NCBI GenBank assembly: GCA_037045585.1
Contig: JBAOIR010000065.1
Span: 62,001-126,000 of the forward strand
DNA: 64,000 bases
From: SSF14 sp037045585
Lineage (GTDB): Bacteria; Actinomycetota; Acidimicrobiia; Acidimicrobiales; Microtrichaceae
Reading direction: 5' to 3'
The notes under the pieces are model-generated. The model ran no database searches, was not told the origin of the DNA, and was given only the letters and a program-made list of their open reading frames with translations. Positions within the stretch are counted from its first letter, which is position 1; the number at the start of each line of letters is the position of its first letter. The translations under genes and the position numbers were made by a program. Of the stretch, positions 35,448-42,989 are shown piece by piece.

Positions 35448-38400
35448 CTATCGGGCGACGAAGTACTTGGCCCGGGGGTGGTGGCAGATGAGGGCGGAGG
35501 TGGTCTGCTCGGGCTGGTACTGCCAGCCCGTCTCCTCGTTGACCTCGATGCCGATGCGGCCGCCGTCGAGCAGGCGATCGATGGTGGCGTTGTCCTCGAG
35601 GTTGGGGCACGCCGGGTAGCCGCTCGAGTAGCGGCCGCCGCGGTACTGCTGGCGGAAGAGGCCGGCGATCGACGGCCCGTCCTCGTCCACGAAGCCCCAC
35701 TCGGTGCGGATGCGGTGGTGCCAATACTCGGCGAGCGCCTCGGCCATCTCGACGCCGATCCCGTGCATCATGAGGTACTCCTGGTACCGATCGTCGGCGA
35801 ACAACCCGGCGCAGTACTCCGAGATGCGCTCGCCCATCGTGACGATGTGGAACCCGGCGTAGTCGAGGTCGCCGGTGCCGGTCTCGGGGTCGTATGGACG
35901 GAAGAAGTCGGCGATGCACAGCCACGGCTCGACCTGCTGGCGGGGGTAGCTGAAGCGGGCCAGCTCCTCGGTGCGGGTCTCGTCGGCCCAGATCACGAGG
36001 TCGTTGCCGATGCTGTTGGCCGCGAAGTACCCGTAGACCACCTGCGGCACGAGGAGGTCCTTCTCCTTGCACTCGGCGATGATCGACCGGAGCTGGGGGC
36101 GAAGGCGTTCCTTGAACGCGGCGTCGTCCTCACCGTTCTCGGGGCGGAACTGCCACTGGTTGCGGAAGATCGCCGTTTCGTTGATGTACGGGGCGATCTC
36201 GTCGAGTGAGATGCCCTTGACGATCTGGCTGCCGAGGAACGGCGGCACGAAGACCTCGTTGTCGGTCGCGACCTCGGGGGACCGCGAGGGGATGGTCGAC
36301 GGGTCGACGACCGTCTTCTCGCGGCGCGGGATGTCGCGGCCCCCGGGTTCGATGCCGAATGCGTCGTCGACGAGCTCACCGCGCTTGATCTGGCCGAGCA
36401 TGTCCATGACGTGCAGGCCTTCGAACGCGTCCTTGCCGTAGAACAGTCGGCCGTCGTACACCTCGCGCAGGTCTCGTTCGACGTACGTGCGGGTGAGTGC
36501 GGCGCCGCCGAGCAGCACGGGGACCTTCGACAGGTTGCGGGCGTTGAGCTCCTCGAGGTTGTCGCGCATGATCAGCGTCGACTTCACGAGCAGGCCGCTC
36601 ATGCCGATGGCGTCGGCGTTGACCTCGACGGCCTTGTCGATCATCTCGGCGATCGAGATCTTGATGCCGAGGTTGTGCACCTCGTAGCCGTTGTTGGTGA
36701 GGATGATGTCCACCAGGTTCTTGCCGATGTCGTGCACGTCACCCTTGACGGTGGCCAGCACGATGCGGCCCTTGCCCGAGTCCTCGCCCTCGACGACCTC
36801 CATGTGCGGCTCGAGGTGGGCGACCGCCTTCTTCATGGTCTCGGCGGACTGCAGCACGAACGGGAGCTGCATCTCGCCCTTGCCGAAGAGGTCGCCGACG
36901 ACCTTCATGCCCTCGAGCAGGACGTCGTTGATGATGGCGAGCGGCGCGATGCCGTCGGCCATGGCCCGGTCGAGGTCGTCGGTCAGGCCCTCACGGTCGC
37001 CGTCGATGATCCGGGTGCTGAGGATCTTCTCGATCGTCCAGTCCGAGCGGTCCTCCTTGACCGTCTCCTCGACCTGCACGTCGGCGAACACCTCGAGGAA
37101 CTTGTGCAGCGGGTCGTAGGACTCGTCACCGTTGGACAACGTCCCCGCCGCCCCGCGGCGGTCCCAGATGAGGTCGAGGCACACCTCGCGCTGCTCCTCG
37201 GGAATCCGCGACAGCGGCATGATCTTGCTGGCGTGCACGATCGCCGAACTCAAGCCGGCCTTGATGCACTCGGCGAGGAACACCGAGTTGAGGACGTGCC
37301 GAGAGCCCATCGACAGGCCGAAGCTGACGTTCGACAGGCCGAGGGTCGTGTAGGTGCCGGGCAGCTCGTCGGTGATGCGACGGATCGCCTCCATGGTCTC
37401 GATGGCGTCACGGCGGAGGTCGTCGTCGCCGGTCGAGAGCGGGAAGGTCAGCGCGTCGAAGATGAGGTCGCCGGGTTCGAGGCCGTAGGTGTTGATGGCG
37501 ATGTCGTGGATGCGGTGCGCCACCCGCATCTTCCACTCGACGTCACGGGCCTGACCCTCCTCGTCGATGAGCAGGCAGATGACGGCGGCGCCATACTCGC
37601 GGGCGAGCGAGAACACCCGGTCGAGGCGAGAGCCCTCGTGGAACCCGTCCTCGAGGTTTGCCGAGTTGAGGATCGCACGGCCCCCGAGCCACTGGAGCCC
37701 GGCCTCCATGACCTGGGGCTCCGTGGAGTCGAGCACGATCGGCACCGTCGACTGCGTGGCGTAGCGCTGGGCGATCGCGTCCATGTCGAGCGTGCCGTCG
37801 CGGCCCACGTAGTCGACGCACAGGTCGAGGACGTGGCTACCGTCCTTGATCTGGTCCTTGGCGACCTGGACCGTCTGGTCCCAGTCCTCGGCGAGGATCG
37901 CCTCGCGGAACGCCTTGGAGCCGTTGGCGTTGGTGCGCTCGCCGATCATCAGGAAGCTGGTGGCGGCGTTGTCGCCGTCCTCGGAGCCGAACGCCTGGAA
38001 GCTGTAGATGGATGTCGCGCCGTCGGTGTGAACGGGGGCGAGGTGCGCCGGCTCGATGTCCTTGACGCCCGCTGCGAGCTGGCGGATGTACTCGGGCGTG
38101 GTGCCGCAGCAGCCGCCGACGACCCGGACGCCGAACTCGCGAACGAACCGCTGCTGGTAGGTCACGAACTCCTCGGCGGTGAGGTCGTAGTGCATCTTGC
38201 CGTCGACGACGGAGGGAAGGCCGGCGTTGGGCAGCACCGAGATCGGGATGCGCGAGTGCTGGGCGAGGTAGCGCAGGTGCTCGCCCATCTCGGAGGGGCC
38301 CGTGGCGCAGTTGAGGCCGATGACGTCGGGGCGCATCGGGTCGAGTGCGGCGAGGGCCGCTGCGATCTCGGTGCCCGGCAGCATGCGGCCGGTCAACTCG

Positions 38401-39011
38401 ATCGTCACCTGCGTCTGGATCGGGACCTGCCGACCAACCGTCTTCATGGCCCGGCGCACGCCGTTCATTGCGGCCTTCACGCCGAGCAGGTCGAACTGCG
38501 TCTCGATGATGAAGAGGTCGACGCCGCCCTCGAGGAGACCGATGCCCTGCTCGTGGTACTGGTCGCGGAGGTCGGCGTACGACACCTGGCCGAGGGTGGC
38601 GAACTTCGTGCCCGGGCCCATGGAGCCGGCGACGAAGCGAGGGCGATCCGGTGTCGACAGGTCGTCGGCGACCTCACGGGCGATGCGGGCCGCGGCGACG
38701 TTGATCTCGTGGGCGCGGTCGGCGATGTCGTACTCGCCGAGCGGGATGCCGAACGCACCGAAGCTGTTGGTCTCGACGACGTCGGCGCCGGCTTCGAAGT
38801 AGTCGGCGTGCATCTGGGCGATGACGTCGGGTCGGGTGACCGACAGGAGGTCGGTGCAGCCTTCGAGTGCGTCGCTGCCGAAGTCGTCGGCGGTCAGGCC
38901 GACCTGTTGGAGGTAGGTACCGGCGGCGCCGTCGAAGACGACCACACGCTCGCGCAACAGGTCGAGGTAGGGACTGGCAGTACCTCTGGCAACACCCGAA
39001 TCATCGGACAT
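35448..39011 (-). CDS. metH: Cobalamin-dependent methionine synthase
   Basis: The protein has 1187 residues and the full four-module layout. The homocysteine domain (1-320) has GADVVETNSFGAFGI and the zinc cysteines GGCCGTTPEYI. The methyltetrahydrofolate domain (about 345-620) has RTNANGSKAFRE. The cap and B12 domain (about 650-890) has the cobalt ligand His in KGDVHDIGKNLVDIIL. The C-terminal activation domain (900-1187) binds SAM (RTEWGFVDED, GRYSSGYPACPNLED). It methylates homocysteine from methyl-THF through methylcobalamin. AAGGAG lies 5 nt before the ATG. Its leader is long and structured. A PduO-type cobalamin adenosyltransferase is encoded 8 kb away. Confidence 0.96.
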   Translation of the reverse strand: MSDDSGVARGTASPYLDLLRERVVVFDGAAGTYLQQVGLTADDFGSDALEGCTDLLSVTRPDVIAQMHADYFEAGADVVETNSFGAFGIPLGEYDIADRAHEINVAAARIAREVADDLSTPDRPRFVAGSMGPGTKFATLGQVSYADLRDQYHEQGIGLLEGGVDLFIIETQFDLLGVKAAMNGVRRAMKTVGRQVPIQTQVTIELTGRMLPGTEIAAALAALDPMRPDVIGLNCATGPSEMGEHLRYLAQHSRIPISVLPNAGLPSVVDGKMHYDLTAEEFVTYQQRFVREFGVRVVGGCCGTTPEYIRQLAAGVKDIEPAHLAPVHTDGATSIYSFQAFGSEDGDNAATSFLMIGERTNANGSKAFREAILAEDWDQTVQVAKDQIKDGSHVLDLCVDYVGRDGTLDMDAIAQRYATQSTVPIVLDSTEPQVMEAGLQWLGGRAILNSANLEDGFHEGSRLDRVFSLAREYGAAVICLLIDEEGQARDVEWKMRVAHRIHDIAINTYGLEPGDLIFDALTFPLSTGDDDLRRDAIETMEAIRRITDELPGTYTTLGLSNVSFGLSMGSRHVLNSVFLAECIKAGLSSAIVHASKIMPLSRIPEEQREVCLDLIWDRRGAAGTLSNGDESYDPLHKFLEVFADVQVEETVKEDRSDWTIEKILSTRIIDGDREGLTDDLDRAMADGIAPLAIINDVLLEGMKVVGDLFGKGEMQLPFVLQSAETMKKAVAHLEPHMEVVEGEDSGKGRIVLATVKGDVHDIGKNLVDIILTNNGYEVHNLGIKISIAEMIDKAVEVNADAIGMSGLLVKSTLIMRDNLEELNARNLSKVPVLLGGAALTRTYVERDLREVYDGRLFYGKDAFEGLHVMDMLGQIKRGELVDDAFGIEPGGRDIPRREKTVVDPSTIPSRSPEVATDNEVFVPPFLGSQIVKGISLDEIAPYINETAIFRNQWQFRPENGEDDAAFKERLRPQLRSIIAECKEKDLLVPQVVYGYFAANSIGNDLVIWADETRTEELARFSYPRQQVEPWLCIADFFRPYDPETGTGDLDYAGFHIVTMGERISEYCAGLFADDRYQEYLMMHGIGVEMAEALAEYWHHRIRTEWGFVDEDGPSIAGLFRQQYRGGRYSSGYPACPNLEDNATIDRLLDGGRIGIEVNEETGWQYQPEQTTSALICHHPRAKYFVAR

Positions 39012-39016
39012 GGGAA

Positions 39017-39137
39017 CTCCTTCGCGGAAGCGGCCGAGCGGCCGCGAGATCTCAGCTGGATCGTCACCGCGAGCCGGGGCCTCACGCCCTTCCCATCAGG
39101 TCAGCTCAACGCAGTGCAACGTGCGGGAGACATGATA
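39017..39137 (-). promoter_or_regulatory. Structured 5' leader of metH, possible divergent cobalamin-type riboswitch
   Basis: A TATCAT hexamer (complement 39132-39137) would start a leader of about 115 nt, long for this window. The RNA contains U-G-A-U-GGGAA (complement 39086-39099), a GGGC-GUGAG-GCCC hairpin right after it, a C-G-G-C-U-C-G-C-G-G-U-G-A stretch, and AGCUGAGAUCUCGC (complement 39044-39057), in an order reminiscent of the cobalamin riboswitch core and B12 box. The match is partial and made by eye. Other metabolite RNAs or plain attenuation are possible. Confidence 0.25.
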
Positions 39138-39183
39138 GCGCTCCGGACCCGCGCCGTCCCTCACGATTCGGGGGCCGGGCCGG

Positions 39184-39189
39184 TAGGGT
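39184..39189 (+). promoter_or_regulatory. Leaderless-type -10 element for the asparaginase II gene
   Basis: TAGGGT, then 6 nt, then ATG 39196; no ribosome site. Divergent from the metH promoter. Confidence 0.5.
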
Positions 39190-39195
39190 CCGCTC

Positions 39196-40119
39196 ATGTT
39201 CCGTGTCGAGGTGACCCGCGGGTCGGTGGTCGAGAGCACACATGAGGTGCGGGCCTGCGCCGTCGACGTCAGCGGCGTGCTGGTGGGCGAAGGGTCGCCG
39301 GGAGACGCCGACTGGCACATGTTCATGCGGTCGGCCGCGAAGCCGTTCCAGGCGGCCCCGGCGGCTTCGGCGGGTGTCATCGACACGCTCGGCCTCGACG
39401 ATCGTCACCTCGCGGTGGCGTGTGCGTCCCACGACGGCACGGCGGCACCGGTGAGGCTGGTCCGCGAGATCCTCGACGCCGCCGGTCTCGACGAGTTCGC
39501 CGTTCGCGCCGGCGACGACGGCCAGGGTGGACTCATCAAGCACCAGTGCTCCGGTAACCACGCGCTCGCCCTGGCGTACTGCGTGGTCATGGGGTGGCCG
39601 ACCGACTCGTACCTGGACCGCGACCATCCGGTGCAGCAGGCCATGCAAGCGGCCGTGGCGCTTGCCGTCGACGCCGATCCGCACCTCGAAGCGGACAACT
39701 GCGGAATGACCGCGCACCGGGTGCCGCTGCGCAACATCGCCACGGCCTATGCCCGTCTGGGCGTCGGATGGGCGGGACTCCCGGGGCTGGACGCAGTTGC
39801 TGCAGCTATGCGGGCGAACCCCTACGTGATCCGCCAGGCCGGCCAGGCCGACGCCGAGCTGATGGCCGCCGATCCGTCGCTGGTCGCCAAGCACGGTGCG
39901 GAGGGTGCCATCGGCATCGGCTCGTCGGCCGGGCTCGGCGTCGTCGTACGCGTGGTCGACGGCGCCCCTCGGGCGTGGGGCGCCGCGGGCGTGGCGGCAG
40001 CGAGACGATGGCTCGTCCCCGATCCCGTCGCGGCGACGCTCGACCGGCTCGATCCCGCGGTGGTGCTCGACGGCGCCCATCGCCCGATCGGCGAGCTCCG
40101 CGCCGTCTGGAGCGACTGA
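39196..40119 (+). CDS. L-asparaginase II family protein (PF06089)
   Basis: The protein has 307 residues. Diagnostic blocks of this family are FMRSAAKPFQAAPAASAG, ACASHDGTAAPVRLVREIL, KHQCSGNHALALAYCV, ADNCGMTAHRVPLRN and the C-terminal GIGIGSSAGLGVVV. The fold is the rhizobial inducible asparaginase type, beta-lactamase-like rather than the bacterial type I/II enzyme, with Ser-Lys pairs (S-A-A-K and the later S-S-A) and a Cys-rich zinc site. It hydrolyses asparagine to aspartate and ammonia. Cytoplasmic; there is no signal peptide. Confidence 0.85.
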   Translation: MFRVEVTRGSVVESTHEVRACAVDVSGVLVGEGSPGDADWHMFMRSAAKPFQAAPAASAGVIDTLGLDDRHLAVACASHDGTAAPVRLVREILDAAGLDEFAVRAGDDGQGGLIKHQCSGNHALALAYCVVMGWPTDSYLDRDHPVQQAMQAAVALAVDADPHLEADNCGMTAHRVPLRNIATAYARLGVGWAGLPGLDAVAAAMRANPYVIRQAGQADAELMAADPSLVAKHGAEGAIGIGSSAGLGVVVRVVDGAPRAWGAAGVAAARRWLVPDPVAATLDRLDPAVVLDGAHRPIGELRAVWSD

Positions 40120-40131
40120 CCTCGGATCCGC

Positions 40132-40185
40132 CCGTTCTGTCCCGCGGAACGGCCCCTGGAAGGGCGCTTTCGGAGGACAGAACGG
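40132..40185. terminator. Bidirectional hairpin between convergent genes
   Basis: CCGTTCTGTCC (40132-40142) pairs perfectly with GGACAGAACGG (40175-40185) around a GC-rich 32-nt centre that can fold further. It lies between the asparaginase and sirtuin stops. ACAGAAC is shared with the hairpin at 13619-13635. Confidence 0.55.
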
Positions 40186-40204
40186 TGAGGCCCGTTCCCA
40201 GACA

Positions 40205-40978
40205 TCACCCCACGATGCGGGGGAGCACCTCGCTGATCGAACCCCTGACGACGACGGTGGCGAGTTCGTCCATCTCCGTGGGTGACCCGTTGACGATCAC
40301 GACGGGTGCGCCCGCTCGGGCGGCGAGGGGAACCACGTTGGCGATGGGGAACACCGAGAGGTTGGTGCCGACCGCGACGAGGAGGTCGCACCGCCGCGCT
40401 GCGTCGAACGCCCGATCGAGATCGGCTGCGACGAGGCCCTGACCGAAGCTGATGGTGGCCGACTTGAGGATGCCGTCGCCGCACATGAGGCACGGCGGAT
40501 CGGCCTCGCCGGAACGGACGCGGTCGAGTGTCTCCTGCATCGGTCCCCGGAACCCGCACGAGAGGCACTCGACCTCACGGATCGACCCGTGGATCTCGAC
40601 GATCCGGTCGGGATCGAGCCCCGACTCGTGGTGGAGGCCGTCGACGTTCTGGGTGATCAGGAGATGGAGGCGACCGAGATCGTCGAGACGGACGATCGCC
40701 GCGTGGCCATCGTTGGGGTCCGACGTCCACGCTGGATGGTCGAGCCGCCCGAGCCACGCCCGGCGGCGGATCTCGGGGTCGGCGAGGTAGTGGTCGATCG
40801 ACGACAACTTCTCGGCATCGGGGGTGCGGGTCCAGAGGCCGTTCGGGCCCCGGAAGTCGGGGATCCCGGAGTCCGTCGAGATGCCGGCACCGGTGAGCAC
40901 CACGATCCGCGACGAGGCGCCGACGAGCCGTCGGGCGGCGTCGACGGTCGATCGCACGTCGACGGCCGGCTCGGTCAT
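40205..40978 (-). CDS. Sir2-family NAD-dependent protein deacylase
   Basis: The protein has 257 residues. The motifs are VVLTGAGISTDSGIPDFRG, TQNVDGLHHESG, the catalytic His in EIHGSIREVEC, zinc cysteines C-L-S-C and C-L-M-C, and AVGTNLSVFPIANVVP. It removes acetyl or other acyl groups from lysines using NAD. Start: ATG 40978 is chosen because TAGGGT lies 7 nt before it; an upstream in-frame ATG at 40996 would sit over that promoter. Convergent with the asparaginase gene. Confidence 0.9.
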   Translation of the reverse strand: MTEPAVDVRSTVDAARRLVGASSRIVVLTGAGISTDSGIPDFRGPNGLWTRTPDAEKLSSIDHYLADPEIRRRAWLGRLDHPAWTSDPNDGHAAIVRLDDLGRLHLLITQNVDGLHHESGLDPDRIVEIHGSIREVECLSCGFRGPMQETLDRVRSGEADPPCLMCGDGILKSATISFGQGLVAADLDRAFDAARRCDLLVAVGTNLSVFPIANVVPLAARAGAPVVIVNGSPTEMDELATVVVRGSISEVLPRIVG

Positions 40979-40985
40979 GGGGCGG

Positions 40986-40991
40986 ACCCTA
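40986..40991 (-). promoter_or_regulatory. Leaderless-type -10 of the sirtuin gene, overlapping an upstream stop codon
   Basis: TAGGGT on the minus strand ends 7 nt before ATG 40978. Its first three bases, TAG, are also the stop codon of the 38-residue YqeY-like gene. Confidence 0.5.
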
Positions 40992-41105
40992 CCCACGCAG
41001 CGCCGGGATCACGGTCCGCAACGCCGCCGCCACGTCGCGGTCGCGCGCCTTCATCGCCGTGGTCAGCGCAGTCCTCAGTCGTGTCCGGACGTCGTCGGTC
41101 GCCAT
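40989..41105 (-). CDS. 38-residue protein resembling the YqeY/GatB N-terminal segment
   Basis: ATG (complement 41103-41105) to TAG (40989-40991) encodes MATDDVRTRLRTALTTAMKA followed by RDRDVAAALRTVIPALRG. The pattern L-x-x-x-x-x-A-M-K-A-R-D-x-x-x-x-x-x-L-R matches the first two helices of the YqeY/GatB tail domain, which normally spans about 150 residues, so this is a truncated or minimal form. A TAGCCT hexamer lies 6 nt before the ATG, giving it its own leaderless promoter. It is directly upstream of the sirtuin gene on the same strand. Function unknown. Confidence 0.5.
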   Translation of the reverse strand: MATDDVRTRLRTALTTAMKARDRDVAAALRTVIPALRG

Positions 41106-41111
41106 GGTCGG

Positions 41112-41117
41112 AGGCTA
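41112..41117 (-). promoter_or_regulatory. Leaderless-type -10 of the 38-residue gene
   Basis: TAGCCT on the minus strand, 6 nt before the ATG at 41105. Confidence 0.45.
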
Positions 41118-41246
41118 CGGAGCGGGGTGCGGTCGCGCCTCGGGGTTTCTTGCGTCGGCGGAGCCGCACGTCCGGGGTCGGATCCGTGTCGGGTCCTCGC
41201 GGCCGACGCGAGCGGGTCGTCGACGAAGACTGCCAGGATGCTCACG

Positions 41247-42149
41247 ATGAGCGCGACGGGAGCGGACGTGAGCGGAGCCGGACCGGCACGGTTCCGTCGA
41301 CTCGCCGGCATCGTCGCAGTGGTGGTTGCCGCATCGGGATGTGCCCTCGACGATTCGGGCTCGGTGGCCGTGCGACGGCCCGTCGACGCGCCCGCCGGCC
41401 TCGAGATCGTCTTCGGCCACTGCGCTGCTGGAAGCGACGTCCGCATCGGCACGGACCGGCTGACCGACATCGACGTCAGGGTGGAATCGGTGCCCGGCGA
41501 ACCGACGACCACGACGACCGCTGAGCTCGACCCGGCCGACGAACCTGCAAGCCCGAGCTTCGGCCGGACACAATTCGACCGCATCATCTGGTCGGTGCAC
41601 GCGGACGAGCCTCGACGGCTGGACTCCGTGCGCGTCGGATCGACGCCGCGGGGATTCGCGACCGTGATCCCGCTCGAGGTGCCCCTTCCCGAGCGGTTGT
41701 TGATCGTGGCGAGGTCGGCCGGCGACTCGTCCTCCGACGGCGTCGCGGAACTGAGCGTGATCCTGGGCAACGTGCCGGCCGACGGCACGTTCGTGCTCGA
41801 CGAGAACGGCACGACCACCTTGGACGAATTCCTCGACCGGGTGCGCACTGATGAATGCGGCGTTGCCTCGACCGACGCCGGTCGTTCGAGTCTCGGATCC
41901 ACCGTGACGTCGTTGCTGGTTCGACTCGCGATCCTGTCGGGTGGCTCGCTCGCCGCGATCGCTGCCGTGCTGGTCTGGCGTCGCCGTCGGGAGGGCGATT
42001 TCGACGACTCCGATGACGACTCGGACGACGGTCCTGATGCAGATTCGGATGCCGCCGCCGACGAGGGGGCGATGCCGCCGTTGTCGATGGGGGATGTCCC
42101 ACCTCCCATCGACGACGCTCCCGTCGTACGGTCCGACGACTTCCCCTGA
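41247..42149 (+). CDS. Lipoprotein with C-terminal membrane anchor, function unknown
   Basis: The protein has 300 residues. The signal sequence RRLAGIVAVVVAASGC has a lipobox at A-S-G-C. The exposed domain (about 30-215) has short Thr- and acidic-rich parts and no known signature. A second membrane helix near residues 220-245 (VRLAILSGGSLAAIAAVLVW) is followed by a cytoplasmic acidic tail rich in Asp (DDSDDDSDDGPDAD). Start: ATG 41247 has CAGGAT 7 nt upstream; an in-frame ATG 9 bp earlier is possible. A lipid anchor plus a transmembrane tail is an uncommon arrangement. Confidence 0.6.
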   Translation: MSATGADVSGAGPARFRRLAGIVAVVVAASGCALDDSGSVAVRRPVDAPAGLEIVFGHCAAGSDVRIGTDRLTDIDVRVESVPGEPTTTTTAELDPADEPASPSFGRTQFDRIIWSVHADEPRRLDSVRVGSTPRGFATVIPLEVPLPERLLIVARSAGDSSSDGVAELSVILGNVPADGTFVLDENGTTTLDEFLDRVRTDECGVASTDAGRSSLGSTVTSLLVRLAILSGGSLAAIAAVLVWRRRREGDFDDSDDDSDDGPDADSDAAADEGAMPPLSMGDVPPPIDDAPVVRSDDFP

Positions 42150-42176
42150 GCGTCATCGCACCGTCAGGACTGCCCC

Positions 42177-42856
42177 ATGCCCATCACGACCCCCACCGCT
42201 CCCGTCGCGCCCACGTGGATCCCCGAACCCCGCGCCTCCGTCGCTGATCGGGGCCCGACGGACCGTTCGCCAGCGCTCGACCCACCGGTCACTGCGTCCA
42301 CCGCCCTGCCCCCTGTCCTCGAGATCGTCGCATGGACCGATCCGTCCTTCGAACTCAACGGCCACGACCCGCGAGCGTGTACGTCGAGCGATATTGGTTG
42401 GGTCTCCTCGGTCCGAGTACCACGTGGATGTTGAGGCGGTTCGCCCGTGGCCTCGAGGAGTGCCCGGGTGGGTTTCGGATCGACCTGGTCGAGACCGGTC
42501 GTGCACTGGGCCTGGGGGAGAGCATGGCGCGCAGCTCGACGACCCACCGGAGCGTGTTGCGGGCCTGCCAGTTCGGCGCCGCGTACCGGGTGTCGCAGCA
42601 GCGGTTGGCGGTGCGGACCCACCTGCCGACGTTGACGCGCCGCCAGGTGGCGCGGCTTCCCGAGGCGTTGCAGCGCTCCCACGAGTCGTGGGCCCGGGGC
42701 TCGGTCGACCCTGAAGAACTCCGTCGTGCGTCGGCGGCCGCGTCGGGCCTGCGGTCGGTCGGGGAGGCCCTCGGTCAGGTCGAGGACCAGTTGCGCCGGT
42801 GGGGCTACGCCCCGGCGGTGGCGCGGGAGGCGGCGAAGCTCGCGTACGGCTGGTGA
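42177..42856 (+). pseudogene. Conserved-looking hypothetical gene, frameshifted near 42370
   Basis: Frame 1 gives a Pro-rich N-terminus and VLEIVAWTDPSFELNGHDPR; the next frame continues at SVYVERYWLGLLGPSTTW and then ECPGGFRIDLVETGRALGLG, ending in EAAKLAYGW at 42856. The two parts join smoothly when one base is restored in the CCCGCGAGCGTGT stretch. Total about 226 residues, soluble, probably helical in the second half with a helix-turn-helix-like segment (TLTRRQVARLPEALQ). Family and role unknown. It lies 27 bp after the lipoprotein gene. Confidence 0.6.
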
Positions 42857-42989
42857 TTCCCGGGGGGTGACCCACCCGCACGGGTGAACGTGGGCCGGAT
42901 CGACTCATGGAATTCGGCGACCTTGCCGATGGGAGGGGTAGGGCTGAACGAGAGCCCCTCGCCTGCCGATCCCCTGGAGCCCCTCCCTC

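Noticed and set aside
36411..39245. 944-codon plus-strand frame opposite metH
   Set aside because: It is the antisense of a complete metH, with the low-complexity V/D/G/E/H composition typical of antisense frames in high-GC DNA.
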